Source: an uncultured Lachnospiraceae bacterium
Lineage (GTDB): Bacteria; Bacillota; Clostridia; Lachnospirales; Lachnospiraceae
NCBI GenBank assembly: GCA_905235345.1
Contig: CAJOLO010000125.1
Coordinates: forward strand, 1-6,749
Direction of reading: 5' to 3'
DNA length: 6,749 nt
Shown here piece after piece: positions 1-4,943 of this stretch. Made by a program: the position numbers and the translations under genes. The number at the start of each line of letters is the position of its first letter. Position 1 is the stretch's first letter. The notes below the pieces were generated by a model. That model had not been told where the DNA came from. It saw nothing but the letters and a program-made list of their open reading frames with translations, and searched no databases.

Positions 1-27
1 GAAAGTTAATTATTTGGAATTTAACGG

Positions 28-56
28 TTGACATCTGTATAATTAAGTAATATAAT
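28..56 (+). promoter_or_regulatory. Sigma-A-type promoter of the metal-efflux operon
   Basis: TTGACA (28-33) and TATAAT (51-56) are both exact consensus hexamers separated by the ideal 17 bp. Transcription would start near 62-64, inside the adjoining palindrome. Such a strong core promoter is expected where control is by repression. It reads into the HMA protein gene at 110 and the ATPase at 349. Confidence 0.88.
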
Positions 57-87
57 CAACATATGAATAAATGTTCATATGTTGATT
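54..87. promoter_or_regulatory. Palindromic operator, ArsR/SmtB metal-sensor type
   Basis: A perfect inverted repeat with 14-bp arms (54-67 and 74-87, left arm AATCAACATATGAA) and a 6-bp centre. The core ATATGAATAAATGTTCATAT (61-80) has the shape of the 12-2-12 operators bound by SmtB/CzrA-family sensors. It overlaps the -10 box and the predicted start point, so a bound repressor would block RNA polymerase. The candidate repressor is the ArsR-family gene at 2496. The palindrome is followed by six T's (86-91), so the RNA could also fold as a weak AT-rich hairpin, but repressor binding is the better explanation. Confidence 0.82.
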
Positions 88-109
88 TTTTGAAAGGAAG
101 GATTATGTT

Positions 110-328
110 ATGAAAAAAACTTATAAGATTGATGTTGATTGTGCTAACTGTGCCAACAAGATGGAGGAAGCGGCTAAGAAGACTGAGGGAGTTAAGGATG
201 CAACGGTTAATTTCATGACTCTTAAGATGATAGTGGAATTCGAGGATGGAGCAGAGCCTAAGGATGTTATGCAGAATGTACTCAAGAACTGCAAGAAGGT
301 TGAGGATGATTGCGAGATATTCCTGTGA
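110..328 (+). CDS. Free-standing heavy-metal-associated (HMA) domain protein
   Basis: A 72-residue cytoplasmic protein that is essentially one HMA fold (beta-alpha-beta-beta-alpha-beta). The metal-binding loop is D-C-A-N-C with Cys11 and Cys14. It lacks the GMTC sequence usual in copper chaperones, and the preceding acidic residue is more typical of Zn/Cd/Pb-associated HMA domains. Two further cysteines near the C terminus (Cys61, Cys68) could add ligands. The start is set by AAAGGAAGG at 93-101, 8 nt upstream. An ATG at 105 runs straight into a stop. The gene ends 20 bp before the P-type ATPase, which lacks an HMA domain, so this protein probably supplies the metal-binding domain in trans, as a chaperone or regulatory partner. 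The family call is firm. The metal and the partnership are inferred. Confidence 0.88.
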   Translation: MKKTYKIDVDCANCANKMEEAAKKTEGVKDATVNFMTLKMIVEFEDGAEPKDVMQNVLKNCKKVEDDCEIFL

Positions 329-348
329 TAAAAGGAAGGTGATCGGTT

Positions 349-2244
349 ATGAGTAAGAAGCAGAAAAAGGTCCTTATACGGATAATCATTTCAACGGTGT
401 TGCTGATCATGATCGGAATTCTTACAAGTGAAGGTCTGGGTATTCCGTATCTGTCAGATAACGGAATCGTTCAGCTAGTGGTTTATCTGATACCATATAT
501 CATAATCGGGTATGATATCCTGCGGAAGGCATTTAAAGGCATCATGAACCGTCAGGTGTTCGATGAGAACTTTCTTATGGCGGTTGCGACTGTGGGTGCG
601 ATATGCCTTGGAGATTATCGTGAGGGTGTGACGGTTATGCTGTTCTACCAGATAGGTGAATTGTTCCAGAGCTATGCAGTCGGAAAGAGCCGTCGCAATA
701 TAAGCGAGCTTATGGATATACGTCCTGATTATGCGAACATTGAAGGAGATAACGGACTAGAGCAGGTAGATCCTGATGAAGTGGAGATAGGAACAATAAT
801 TGTTGTATCACCCGGAGAAAAGATACCAATCGACGGTGTAGTGGTTGAAGGAACGGCTTCTGTTAATACAAGTGCGCTGACAGGTGAGAGTGCTCCGAGG
901 ACTATTTCGGTAGGCGATGAGGTAATAAGCGGATGTATCAACATGACGGGAGTGCTTAAGATTCAGACTACTAAGGAATTCGGGGAATCAACGGTATCTA
1001 AGATACTTGAACTTGTAGAGAATTCAAGCTCTAAGAAATCACGTTCAGAGAATTTCATCTCGAGGTTCGCCCATTACTATACGCCGGCAGTTTGTTACAG
1101 TGCACTCGCGCTGGCGGTCATTCCACCAATCGTCCTGCTTATTATGGGACGTTCTCCGGAATTTGTTAACTGGGTGTACAGAGCTTTGACATTTCTTGTT
1201 ATAAGCTGTCCTTGTGCGCTTGTTATAAGTATTCCGCTTTCATTTTTTGCAGGAATAGGCGGAGCGAGTAAAGCGGGAGTTCTCGTAAAAGGTTCCAATT
1301 ATCTGGAGGCACTGGCTAGTGTCAGACATATTGTGTTCGATAAGACAGGAACGCTGACAAAGGGTATTTTTGAGGTCACCGGAATCCATCATAGCGAGAT
1401 GGAGAGGGAGGAGCTTCTTGAACTCGCGGCTCATGCAGAGTGTTATTCCAACCATCCTATAAGTAAGAGTATAAGAACTGCTTACGGAAAGACTATTGAC
1501 CAGACAAGAGTGACGGAAGTGGAGGAGATAAGCGGTAAAGGTGTGACTGCAAGGGTGGATGATAAGAATGTTGCCATCGGTAACACGAAGCTTATGGAAC
1601 AGCTTAATGTGAACTACGAGAATTGTCATGCGGTGGGTACCATTTTACATGTGGCAATTAATGGTTCTTATACCGGACATATCGTGATTTCCGATGTGCT
1701 TAAGCCGAATTCCAAGGAGGCCATATCAAGACTTCACAAGCTCGGAGTTAAGGAGACGGTAATGCTTACGGGCGATAGCAGGAATGTGGCAGAATATGTG
1801 GCTGCTGAACTTGGTATCAAGCATGTGAACAGTGATCTTCTTCCCGGAGACAAGGTGTCGAAGGTGGAGGAGTTGTTAGAGGCAAAGCCGGAAAAAGAGA
1901 AGCTTGCATTTGTCGGTGATGGAATTAATGATGCCCCTGTTCTTTCAAGGGCTGATGTAGGAATCGCTATGGGAGCACTCGGCTCTGATGCTGCAATCGA
2001 GGCTGCGGATATCGTACTCATGGATGATGATCCGCTGAAGATCGTGAAGGCAATGGGAATATCCAGAAAATGCATGCGGATTGTGTATGAGAACATTTAT
2101 TTTGCAATCGGCATAAAGGTGGTTTGCCTGCTGCTTGGAGCACTCGGTATTGCTAATATGTGGCTTGCAATATTTGCTGATGTGGGTGTTATGGTGCTCG
2201 CAGTGCTTAATGCAATCAGGGCATTGATGGTTAAGAATATATAA
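349..2244 (+). CDS. cadA/zntA-like: P1B-type Zn2+/Cd2+/Pb2+-exporting ATPase without N-terminal HMA domain
   Basis: A 631-residue inner-membrane pump that uses ATP to expel soft divalent metals. Membrane segments are visible from about 8-26 and 41-58, then a pair around 74-110 with the ENFLM region and Glu104. The actuator loop carries TGES (178-181). CPC (287-289) lies in the transport helix. The catalytic domain has DKTGT with the phosphorylated Asp331, the P1B-specific His-Pro pair (369-370), TGD (474-476) and GDGINDAP (523-530). The last two helices carry Lys590 and Asp611 (sequence ADVG), which with CPC mark the ZntA/CadA subgroup and argue against copper. Shine-Dalgarno AAGGAAGGTGAT (332-343) supports the ATG. 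Typical CadA/ZntA proteins exceed 700 residues because of N-terminal HMA domains. Here translation begins next to the first helix and the HMA is the separate upstream gene. Zn versus Cd versus Pb preference cannot be read from sequence. Confidence 0.95.
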   Translation: MSKKQKKVLIRIIISTVLLIMIGILTSEGLGIPYLSDNGIVQLVVYLIPYIIIGYDILRKAFKGIMNRQVFDENFLMAVATVGAICLGDYREGVTVMLFYQIGELFQSYAVGKSRRNISELMDIRPDYANIEGDNGLEQVDPDEVEIGTIIVVSPGEKIPIDGVVVEGTASVNTSALTGESAPRTISVGDEVISGCINMTGVLKIQTTKEFGESTVSKILELVENSSSKKSRSENFISRFAHYYTPAVCYSALALAVIPPIVLLIMGRSPEFVNWVYRALTFLVISCPCALVISIPLSFFAGIGGASKAGVLVKGSNYLEALASVRHIVFDKTGTLTKGIFEVTGIHHSEMEREELLELAAHAECYSNHPISKSIRTAYGKTIDQTRVTEVEEISGKGVTARVDDKNVAIGNTKLMEQLNVNYENCHAVGTILHVAINGSYTGHIVISDVLKPNSKEAISRLHKLGVKETVMLTGDSRNVAEYVAAELGIKHVNSDLLPGDKVSKVEELLEAKPEKEKLAFVGDGINDAPVLSRADVGIAMGALGSDAAIEAADIVLMDDDPLKIVKAMGISRKCMRIVYENIYFAIGIKVVCLLLGALGIANMWLAIFADVGVMVLAVLNAIRALMVKNI

Positions 2245-2261
2245 TGGAATCTAATATGTAC

Positions 2262-2459
2262 TTGCGAAACTCCGATTTACATCTTCCTAATTGTGCATAT
2301 TATATAGTTCCATCGCAGACACGTTTGCACTCCGTCTCCGGCGTAATGGTACTAAATTCGTGTTTCACACTCATTAAGTACCAACGCCTGCGCCAAGGTC
2401 TGCTTATGGAATCTATATAATATGCACAATAGATTCAAGTATAATAAGGAGTTTCGCAA
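2262..2459. repeat. 198-bp nested inverted-repeat element (MITE-like or structured RNA)
   Basis: This fills the gap between the ATPase and arsR. Ends are perfect 12-bp inverted repeats (TTGCGAAACTCC at 2262-2273, its complement at 2448-2459). Inside are an 18-bp perfect pair (2290-2307 with 2413-2430), extended by TTCCAT/ATGGAA (2308-2313 with 2406-2411) across one bulged T, then GCAGAC/GTCTGC (2315-2320 with 2398-2403), GGCGT/ACGCC (2340-2344 with 2384-2388) and TGGTACT/AGTACCA (2347-2353 with 2377-2383). All pairs are collinear, so the whole unit can fold into one long interrupted hairpin. It has no credible coding frame and no clear target-site duplication. A partial copy of one arm (ATGGAATCTA) recurs at 2244-2253, overlapping the ATPase stop. 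A non-autonomous transposable element is the leading guess; an RNA that terminates, attenuates or is processed between the two genes is the alternative. Confidence 0.8.
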
Positions 2460-2495
2460 TTGCTTAATGAAATTTAAAGAAATGAGGTACGGATT

Positions 2496-2861
2496 ATGGC
2501 TAAGAATATAGAGATAGGATGTGACGTTACAGAGGTTCATCCGGATCTTTTAAAGATTGTTAATGAGACAATGCCGGAGGAGACAGAGTTATACGATCTT
2601 GCGGAGCTTTTCAAGGTGTTCGGAGATTCTACAAGAATAAGAATACTTTATGTATTGTTGCAGGCAGAGGTATGTGTGTGTGATCTGGCAGCACTGCTTA
2701 ATATGAACCAGTCAGCAATTTCCCATCAGCTTAGGATTCTCAAGCAGAATAAGCTGGTTAAGACGAGAAGAGAGGGAAAGTCAATATTCTACTCACTGGC
2801 AGATGAGCATGTCAGAACGATAATTGCGATGGGACAGGAGCATATTGAAGAGGAGAACTGA
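2496..2861 (+). CDS. ArsR/SmtB-family metal-sensing repressor
   Basis: A 121-residue winged-helix repressor. The core runs from about 30 to 102: 'LFKVFGDSTRIRIL' in the first DNA-binding-domain helices and the recognition helix around NQSAISHQLRIL (71-82). Two metal sites can be seen. The alpha3N-type motif E-V-C-V-C-D-L gives Cys60 and Cys62, with Cys9 and His15 in the N-terminal arm as possible additional ligands. The alpha5-type motif is complete: Asp103-x-His105, ten residues, His116-x-x-Glu119. This suits a Zn/Cd/Pb sensor of the SmtB/ZiaR/CadC group that leaves its operator when metal binds. The ATG follows a modest GAGGT site at 2484-2488. The gene lies 251 bp after the ATPase with the inverted-repeat element between. 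No second copy of the 54-87 operator was found next to it, and no convincing promoter, so it may depend on read-through from the ATPase. Confidence 0.92.
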   Translation: MAKNIEIGCDVTEVHPDLLKIVNETMPEETELYDLAELFKVFGDSTRIRILYVLLQAEVCVCDLAALLNMNQSAISHQLRILKQNKLVKTRREGKSIFYSLADEHVRTIIAMGQEHIEEEN

Positions 2862-2865
2862 TGAA

Positions 2866-2902
2866 TGGGGATTGCGGTATTTACCACAGTCCCCACATTT
2901 TT
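2866..2902 (+). terminator. Intrinsic terminator of arsR, overlapping the 3' end of spoVAC
   Basis: A 13-position stem (2866-2878 with 2883-2895) starting TGGGGA, with one G-T wobble, one C-A mismatch and a 4-nt loop, is followed by five T's at 2898-2902. It starts five bases after the arsR stop. The right arm and T-run lie in the final codons of spoVAC on the other strand, and the spoVAC stop codon is in the loop. On the minus strand no T-run follows the stem, so termination of spoVAC there is less certain. Confidence 0.75.
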
Positions 2903-3342
2903 CCGAAGAAATAACCGATTCCCAGAATCCAGCTTGTGAATATTCCGTAAAGAATGACCGGACCGGCGATGGTGAATATCTTAACACCGATTCCGAATAC
3001 CTGTCCCTCTTTCTGATATTCAATAGCAGGTGCCGCAACTGAATTGGCAAATCCCGTGATAGGTACAAGTGCTCCTGCACCGGCGAAACGGGCGATGTGT
3101 CCGTATGCATTAAGTCCGGTGAGAATAACGCTTGTAAGGACAAGAAGCATGGACTCATAGCTTGCCGCATCAGCTTCCGGGAGACCGAGACGGGTCTTGA
3201 AAAACTGAAATATCAGTTCTCCATAGACACATATAGCGCCACCTACCCAGAATGCGTTAAAACAGTTCTTAAAGACATTGTATTTCGGCGTAACCTGTTC
3301 GACATATTCGTTATATTCTTCATTGCTTAATTGTTGCTCCAT
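2881..3342 (-). CDS. spoVAC: Stage V sporulation protein AC (spore DPA channel subunit)
   Basis: A 153-residue integral membrane protein, close to the roughly 150 residues of Bacillus SpoVAC. A short charged N terminus (MEQQLSNEEYNEYVEQ) is followed by the family stretch TPKYNVFKNCFNAFWVGGA and hydrophobic segments at about 24-46, 57-77 and 118-150. The conserved loop 'GAGALVPITGFANSVAAPAIEY' lies between them (about 83-104) with small residues and prolines. In Bacillus the protein sits in the spore inner membrane, takes part in dipicolinic acid movement and behaves as a mechanosensitive channel. ATG at 3342 is chosen because AGGAGGA lies 8 nt upstream; an in-frame ATG at 3384 would add 14 residues and bury that site. 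The gene is 279 bp beyond spoVAB with its own sigma-G-like promoter. No spoVAD follows it, which is unusual. Confidence 0.93.
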   Translation of the reverse strand: MEQQLSNEEYNEYVEQVTPKYNVFKNCFNAFWVGGAICVYGELIFQFFKTRLGLPEADAASYESMLLVLTSVILTGLNAYGHIARFAGAGALVPITGFANSVAAPAIEYQKEGQVFGIGVKIFTIAGPVILYGIFTSWILGIGYFFGKMWGLW

Positions 3343-3350
3343 ATATGTGT

Positions 3351-3357
3351 TCCTCCT
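3351..3357 (-). promoter_or_regulatory. Ribosome binding site that fixes the spoVAC start
   Basis: AGGAGGA on the minus strand, 8 nt before the ATG at 3342. It is a near-perfect Shine-Dalgarno sequence and rules out the upstream in-frame ATG at 3384 as the main start. Confidence 0.85.
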
Positions 3358-3374
3358 GAAATTTAATTCTTGTC

Positions 3375-3412
3375 GGGCTAACACTCGTGACTTTAGTCAA
3401 GAGAGACAGCCC
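3375..3412 (-). promoter_or_regulatory. Stem-loop in the spoVAC leader with a competing partner
   Basis: GGGCT (3375-3379) pairs with AGCCC (3408-3412), CTC (3384-3386) with GAG (3401-3403), and TGACT (3388-3392) with AGTCA (3395-3399), giving an interrupted hairpin in the predicted spoVAC leader. The AGTCA arm belongs to TAGTCAAGA (3394-3402), which can instead pair with TCTTGACTA at 3435-3443, just inside the predicted transcript start. The two folds exclude each other. No T-run follows in the minus-strand direction, so it is not a standard terminator. Function is unknown. Confidence 0.4.
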
Positions 3413-3455
3413 TAGAATGCCTCATGTGTTTATGTCTTGACTAGCTGACTGTTAT

Positions 3456-3484
3456 TAGTATGTTATATATTTATTCATTTATGC
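3456..3484 (-). promoter_or_regulatory. Sigma-G-like forespore promoter of spoVAC
   Basis: Read on the minus strand, GCATA (3484-3480) lies 17 bp before CATACTA (3462-3456). This fits the Bacillus sigma-G pattern of roughly GHATR, a 17-18 bp spacer and CATnHTA. Transcription would start near 3449, giving a leader of about 107 nt. Forespore expression is where spoVA genes are known to be made. The match is by eye against the Bacillus consensus. Confidence 0.6.
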
Positions 3485-3516
3485 ATCGTATCTATTTTAC
3501 TATGCTTAGTAGATGC

Positions 3517-3559
3517 GCAACAGGCACGGTGCTGATGCATATTACGGTATGCCTGTTGC
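3517..3559. repeat. Perfect 10-bp inverted repeat between spoVAB and spoVAC
   Basis: GCAACAGGCA (3517-3526) and TGCCTGTTGC (3550-3559) flank a 23-bp loop that itself holds the small palindrome ATGCAT (3535-3540). It lies about 60 bp past the spoVAB stop and about 33 bp upstream of the spoVAC -35 element. In the minus-strand direction no run of T follows, so if it ends spoVAA-spoVAB transcripts it is not a canonical intrinsic terminator. A protein-binding site or a remnant of a mobile element is also possible. Confidence 0.6.
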
Positions 3560-3621
3560 ATTGTAAAATATACATTTCGTACATCTTTTGCAGTAAATGG
3601 GAGAGGCTGCCTGAACAGTTA

Positions 3622-4080
3622 CTATGCATCTAATAGCAGAAACTGTATCAGAATGAACAGTCCCTTACCCAATGCCAATGAATATATTGCAAGCGGCAGT
3701 CTTTTTTCAATATGAGTTAATCTTGCATATATGGGAATAGTGTTAAGTACCTCAGATAGTCCTCCAATCAGAAATCCAACATATACTCCACCGAAAAGAC
3801 CTGTTACGATTAGTAATGCTGTACCGATTGCAGCAGACGGTAACGCCGGAGCAGAGATTCCGGCGGTAGAATATGAGGCGAAGAACTGTAAAAAGGTAGC
3901 ATATAAGATACCGAAGATCAGACAGTTTTCATATAGGATACATTCCCCGGCGGTTTTGGTCTTGGCGGCGAATTTCGGTATTATACCCAGCATGGAAATA
4001 AATGCAACATAAGCCGCAGCAGTAATAAGTCCGGCTGACAATCCCATAATAATTAGAAGAGTATATCGCAGAGCATTCAT
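3622..4080 (-). CDS. spoVAB: Stage V sporulation protein AB
   Basis: A 152-residue, strongly hydrophobic protein with about four membrane segments: residues 4-32 (YTLLIIMGLSAGLITAAAYV), about 50-71, about 80-110 (glycine-rich, ending in GGVYVGFLIGGLSEVLNTIP) and about 130-150. The GGLSEVLNTIPIYARL stretch resembles SpoVAB, whose Bacillus form is about 140 residues long. It is part of the SpoVA membrane complex needed to load dipicolinic acid into the forespore and release it at germination; the individual role of AB is not well defined. ATG at 4080 follows AAAGGA (4091-4096) at 10 nt. Only 18 bp separate it from the spoVAA stop, so the two are cotranscribed. Confidence 0.88.
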   Translation of the reverse strand: MNALRYTLLIIMGLSAGLITAAAYVAFISMLGIIPKFAAKTKTAGECILYENCLIFGILYATFLQFFASYSTAGISAPALPSAAIGTALLIVTGLFGGVYVGFLIGGLSEVLNTIPIYARLTHIEKRLPLAIYSLALGKGLFILIQFLLLDA

Positions 4081-4098
4081 ATTCTCAGTGTCCTTTCT

Positions 4099-4719
4099 TT
4101 ACTTCACATCTATACTTTCCTGACGCCTGCTGACATCTTTGATGACGGTTGTGCTGATGTCCTGTTCGTATAGCCGCATCTGAATCTCTAAAGGAGTAGG
4201 ATCCTTTGTAAGCTTCTTATTACCGATATGGTTGAAGAACATTATGATCCCGAGGGTTAAGCCGATAGCATAGAAGATGGAGAGCAGCGCCACACCCTGT
4301 TTTGCATTTCCAAGAAACAGCATGGAAAGATAGACGAACAATTCCTTTGCACCGACATCTGTGTTATACGCCATGATAGCATATCCGCCGCCGAAGAATG
4401 CCACAAGACATATAAACATTGTGGATAGAAATTCTTTTATTTTTTTATGAGTTGCCTTTGTCGTGTATTCAATAATAAAATCATCTTCTCCCAAATTGAC
4501 AATCTCAATATCGGGATATTTCTCATTGATCATCTCAATGATCTTTAGTATTGATACAACTATCTGGCCGTCTTTTTCAAATGTGAAAAAATGCATTGCT
4601 CTGACAGCGTTTTCTGTCTTTCTGTTCTTGCAATATATGGTAAGAAAATCCGAAAACTGTACCTTGGGATCGGTTACCTCGATACATTCCGGAACTTTGA
4701 TGTATATGGTGTCGTTCAT
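4099..4719 (-). CDS. spoVAA: Stage V sporulation protein AA
   Basis: 206 residues, the same length as Bacillus SpoVAA. A soluble alpha/beta N-terminal region (1 to about 90, starting MNDTIYIKVPECIEV) is followed by two membrane segments at about 97-118 (containing FICLVAFFGGGYAIM) and 141-165, then a charged C-terminal tail of about 40 residues. It belongs to the SpoVA complex of the spore inner membrane. The start is placed at ATG 4719 because AAGGAG lies just upstream and the SpoVAA homology begins there. An in-frame ATG at 4821 would add 34 lysine/asparagine-rich residues, lacks a ribosome site and lies upstream of the likely promoter. It is first of the spoVAA-spoVAB pair and divergent from the two-component system. 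Confidence 0.9.
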   Translation of the reverse strand: MNDTIYIKVPECIEVTDPKVQFSDFLTIYCKNRKTENAVRAMHFFTFEKDGQIVVSILKIIEMINEKYPDIEIVNLGEDDFIIEYTTKATHKKIKEFLSTMFICLVAFFGGGYAIMAYNTDVGAKELFVYLSMLFLGNAKQGVALLSIFYAIGLTLGIIMFFNHIGNKKLTKDPTPLEIQMRLYEQDISTTVIKDVSRRQESIDVK

Positions 4720-4724
4720 GGTCG

Positions 4725-4730
4725 CTCCTT
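4725..4730 (-). promoter_or_regulatory. Ribosome binding site that fixes the spoVAA start
   Basis: AAGGAG on the minus strand, 5 nt before ATG 4719. The longer in-frame reading from 4821 has no comparable site. Confidence 0.75.
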
Positions 4731-4790
4731 GAAAACAATTCGGCATATTATCATAAGCCTTGATTTTTATAAAATTGAGTTTATATTGGT

Positions 4791-4819
4791 TATTATTTGA
4801 ATAAAATCTTTTTTTATAC
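4791..4819 (-). promoter_or_regulatory. Possible sigma-G-like promoter of spoVAA-spoVAB
   Basis: On the minus strand GTATA (4819-4815) is 17 bp from AATAATA (4797-4791). This follows the sigma-G pattern except that the first base of the -10 element is A instead of C. Spacing equals that of the spoVAC promoter. The surrounding DNA is very AT-rich, so a chance match is possible. Confidence 0.38.
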
Positions 4820-4845
4820 ATTTAAAGCTGGGATAAACTTATATC

Positions 4846-4863
4846 TATGACTGATATGACGGA
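4846..4863. repeat. Tandem 9-bp direct repeat upstream of the two-component promoter
   Basis: TATGACTGA (4846-4854) is followed directly by TATGACGGA (4855-4863), 8 of 9 bases alike. It ends 5 bp before the -35 box at 4869. OmpR-family regulators often bind direct repeats at such positions, usually with 10-11 bp spacing, so autoregulation is possible but weakly supported. Confidence 0.35.
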
Positions 4864-4868
4864 AATAA

Positions 4869-4897
4869 TTGACAAAATCTGAAAAGACCAGTAACAT
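4869..4897 (+). promoter_or_regulatory. Sigma-A-type promoter of the response regulator/kinase operon
   Basis: TTGACA (4869-4874), 17 bp, TAACAT (4892-4897; four of six consensus bases including the key A2 and T6). The start point would be near 4904, about 40 nt before the regulator's ATG. Confidence 0.6.
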
Positions 4898-4943
4898 TAT
4901 GTGGTATTCATGGACTTATTGGAAATTAATTATATGGAGGTTT

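Noticed and set aside
54..91. Intrinsic terminator of an upstream gene (palindrome plus T-run)
   Set aside because: The palindrome overlaps the -10 box of a consensus promoter and matches the metal-sensor operator shape, and its stem is almost all A-T. Operator is the better reading.
2416..2445. TATAAT hexamers (2416-2421 and 2440-2445) as an arsR promoter
   Set aside because: No acceptable -35 box lies 16-18 bp upstream of either. Such hexamers are common in this AT-rich stretch.
2352..2540. Minus-strand reading frame of 62 codons across the inverted-repeat element and the start of arsR
   Set aside because: No ribosome site, low-complexity composition, and it runs through a palindrome and into a real gene on the other strand.
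2824..3042. Plus-strand frame overlapping the arsR end and the spoVAC 3' half
   Set aside because: It is the antisense of spoVAC and a frame-shifted arsR tail. The product resembles no family I recognise, and both overlapped genes are clear.
3343..3384. N-terminal extension of SpoVAC by 14 residues
   Set aside because: It would place the strong AGGAGGA site inside the coding region and has no site of its own. The SpoVAC family start fits ATG 3342.
4720..4821. N-terminal extension of SpoVAA by 34 residues
   Set aside because: It lacks a ribosome site, is Lys/Asn-rich as expected of AT-rich non-coding DNA, and overlaps the probable promoter.
4869..4943. TTG start extending the response regulator by 25 residues
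   Set aside because: The TTG is part of the TTGACA box, and the added residues are not found in receiver domains. GGAGG before ATG 4944 decides.
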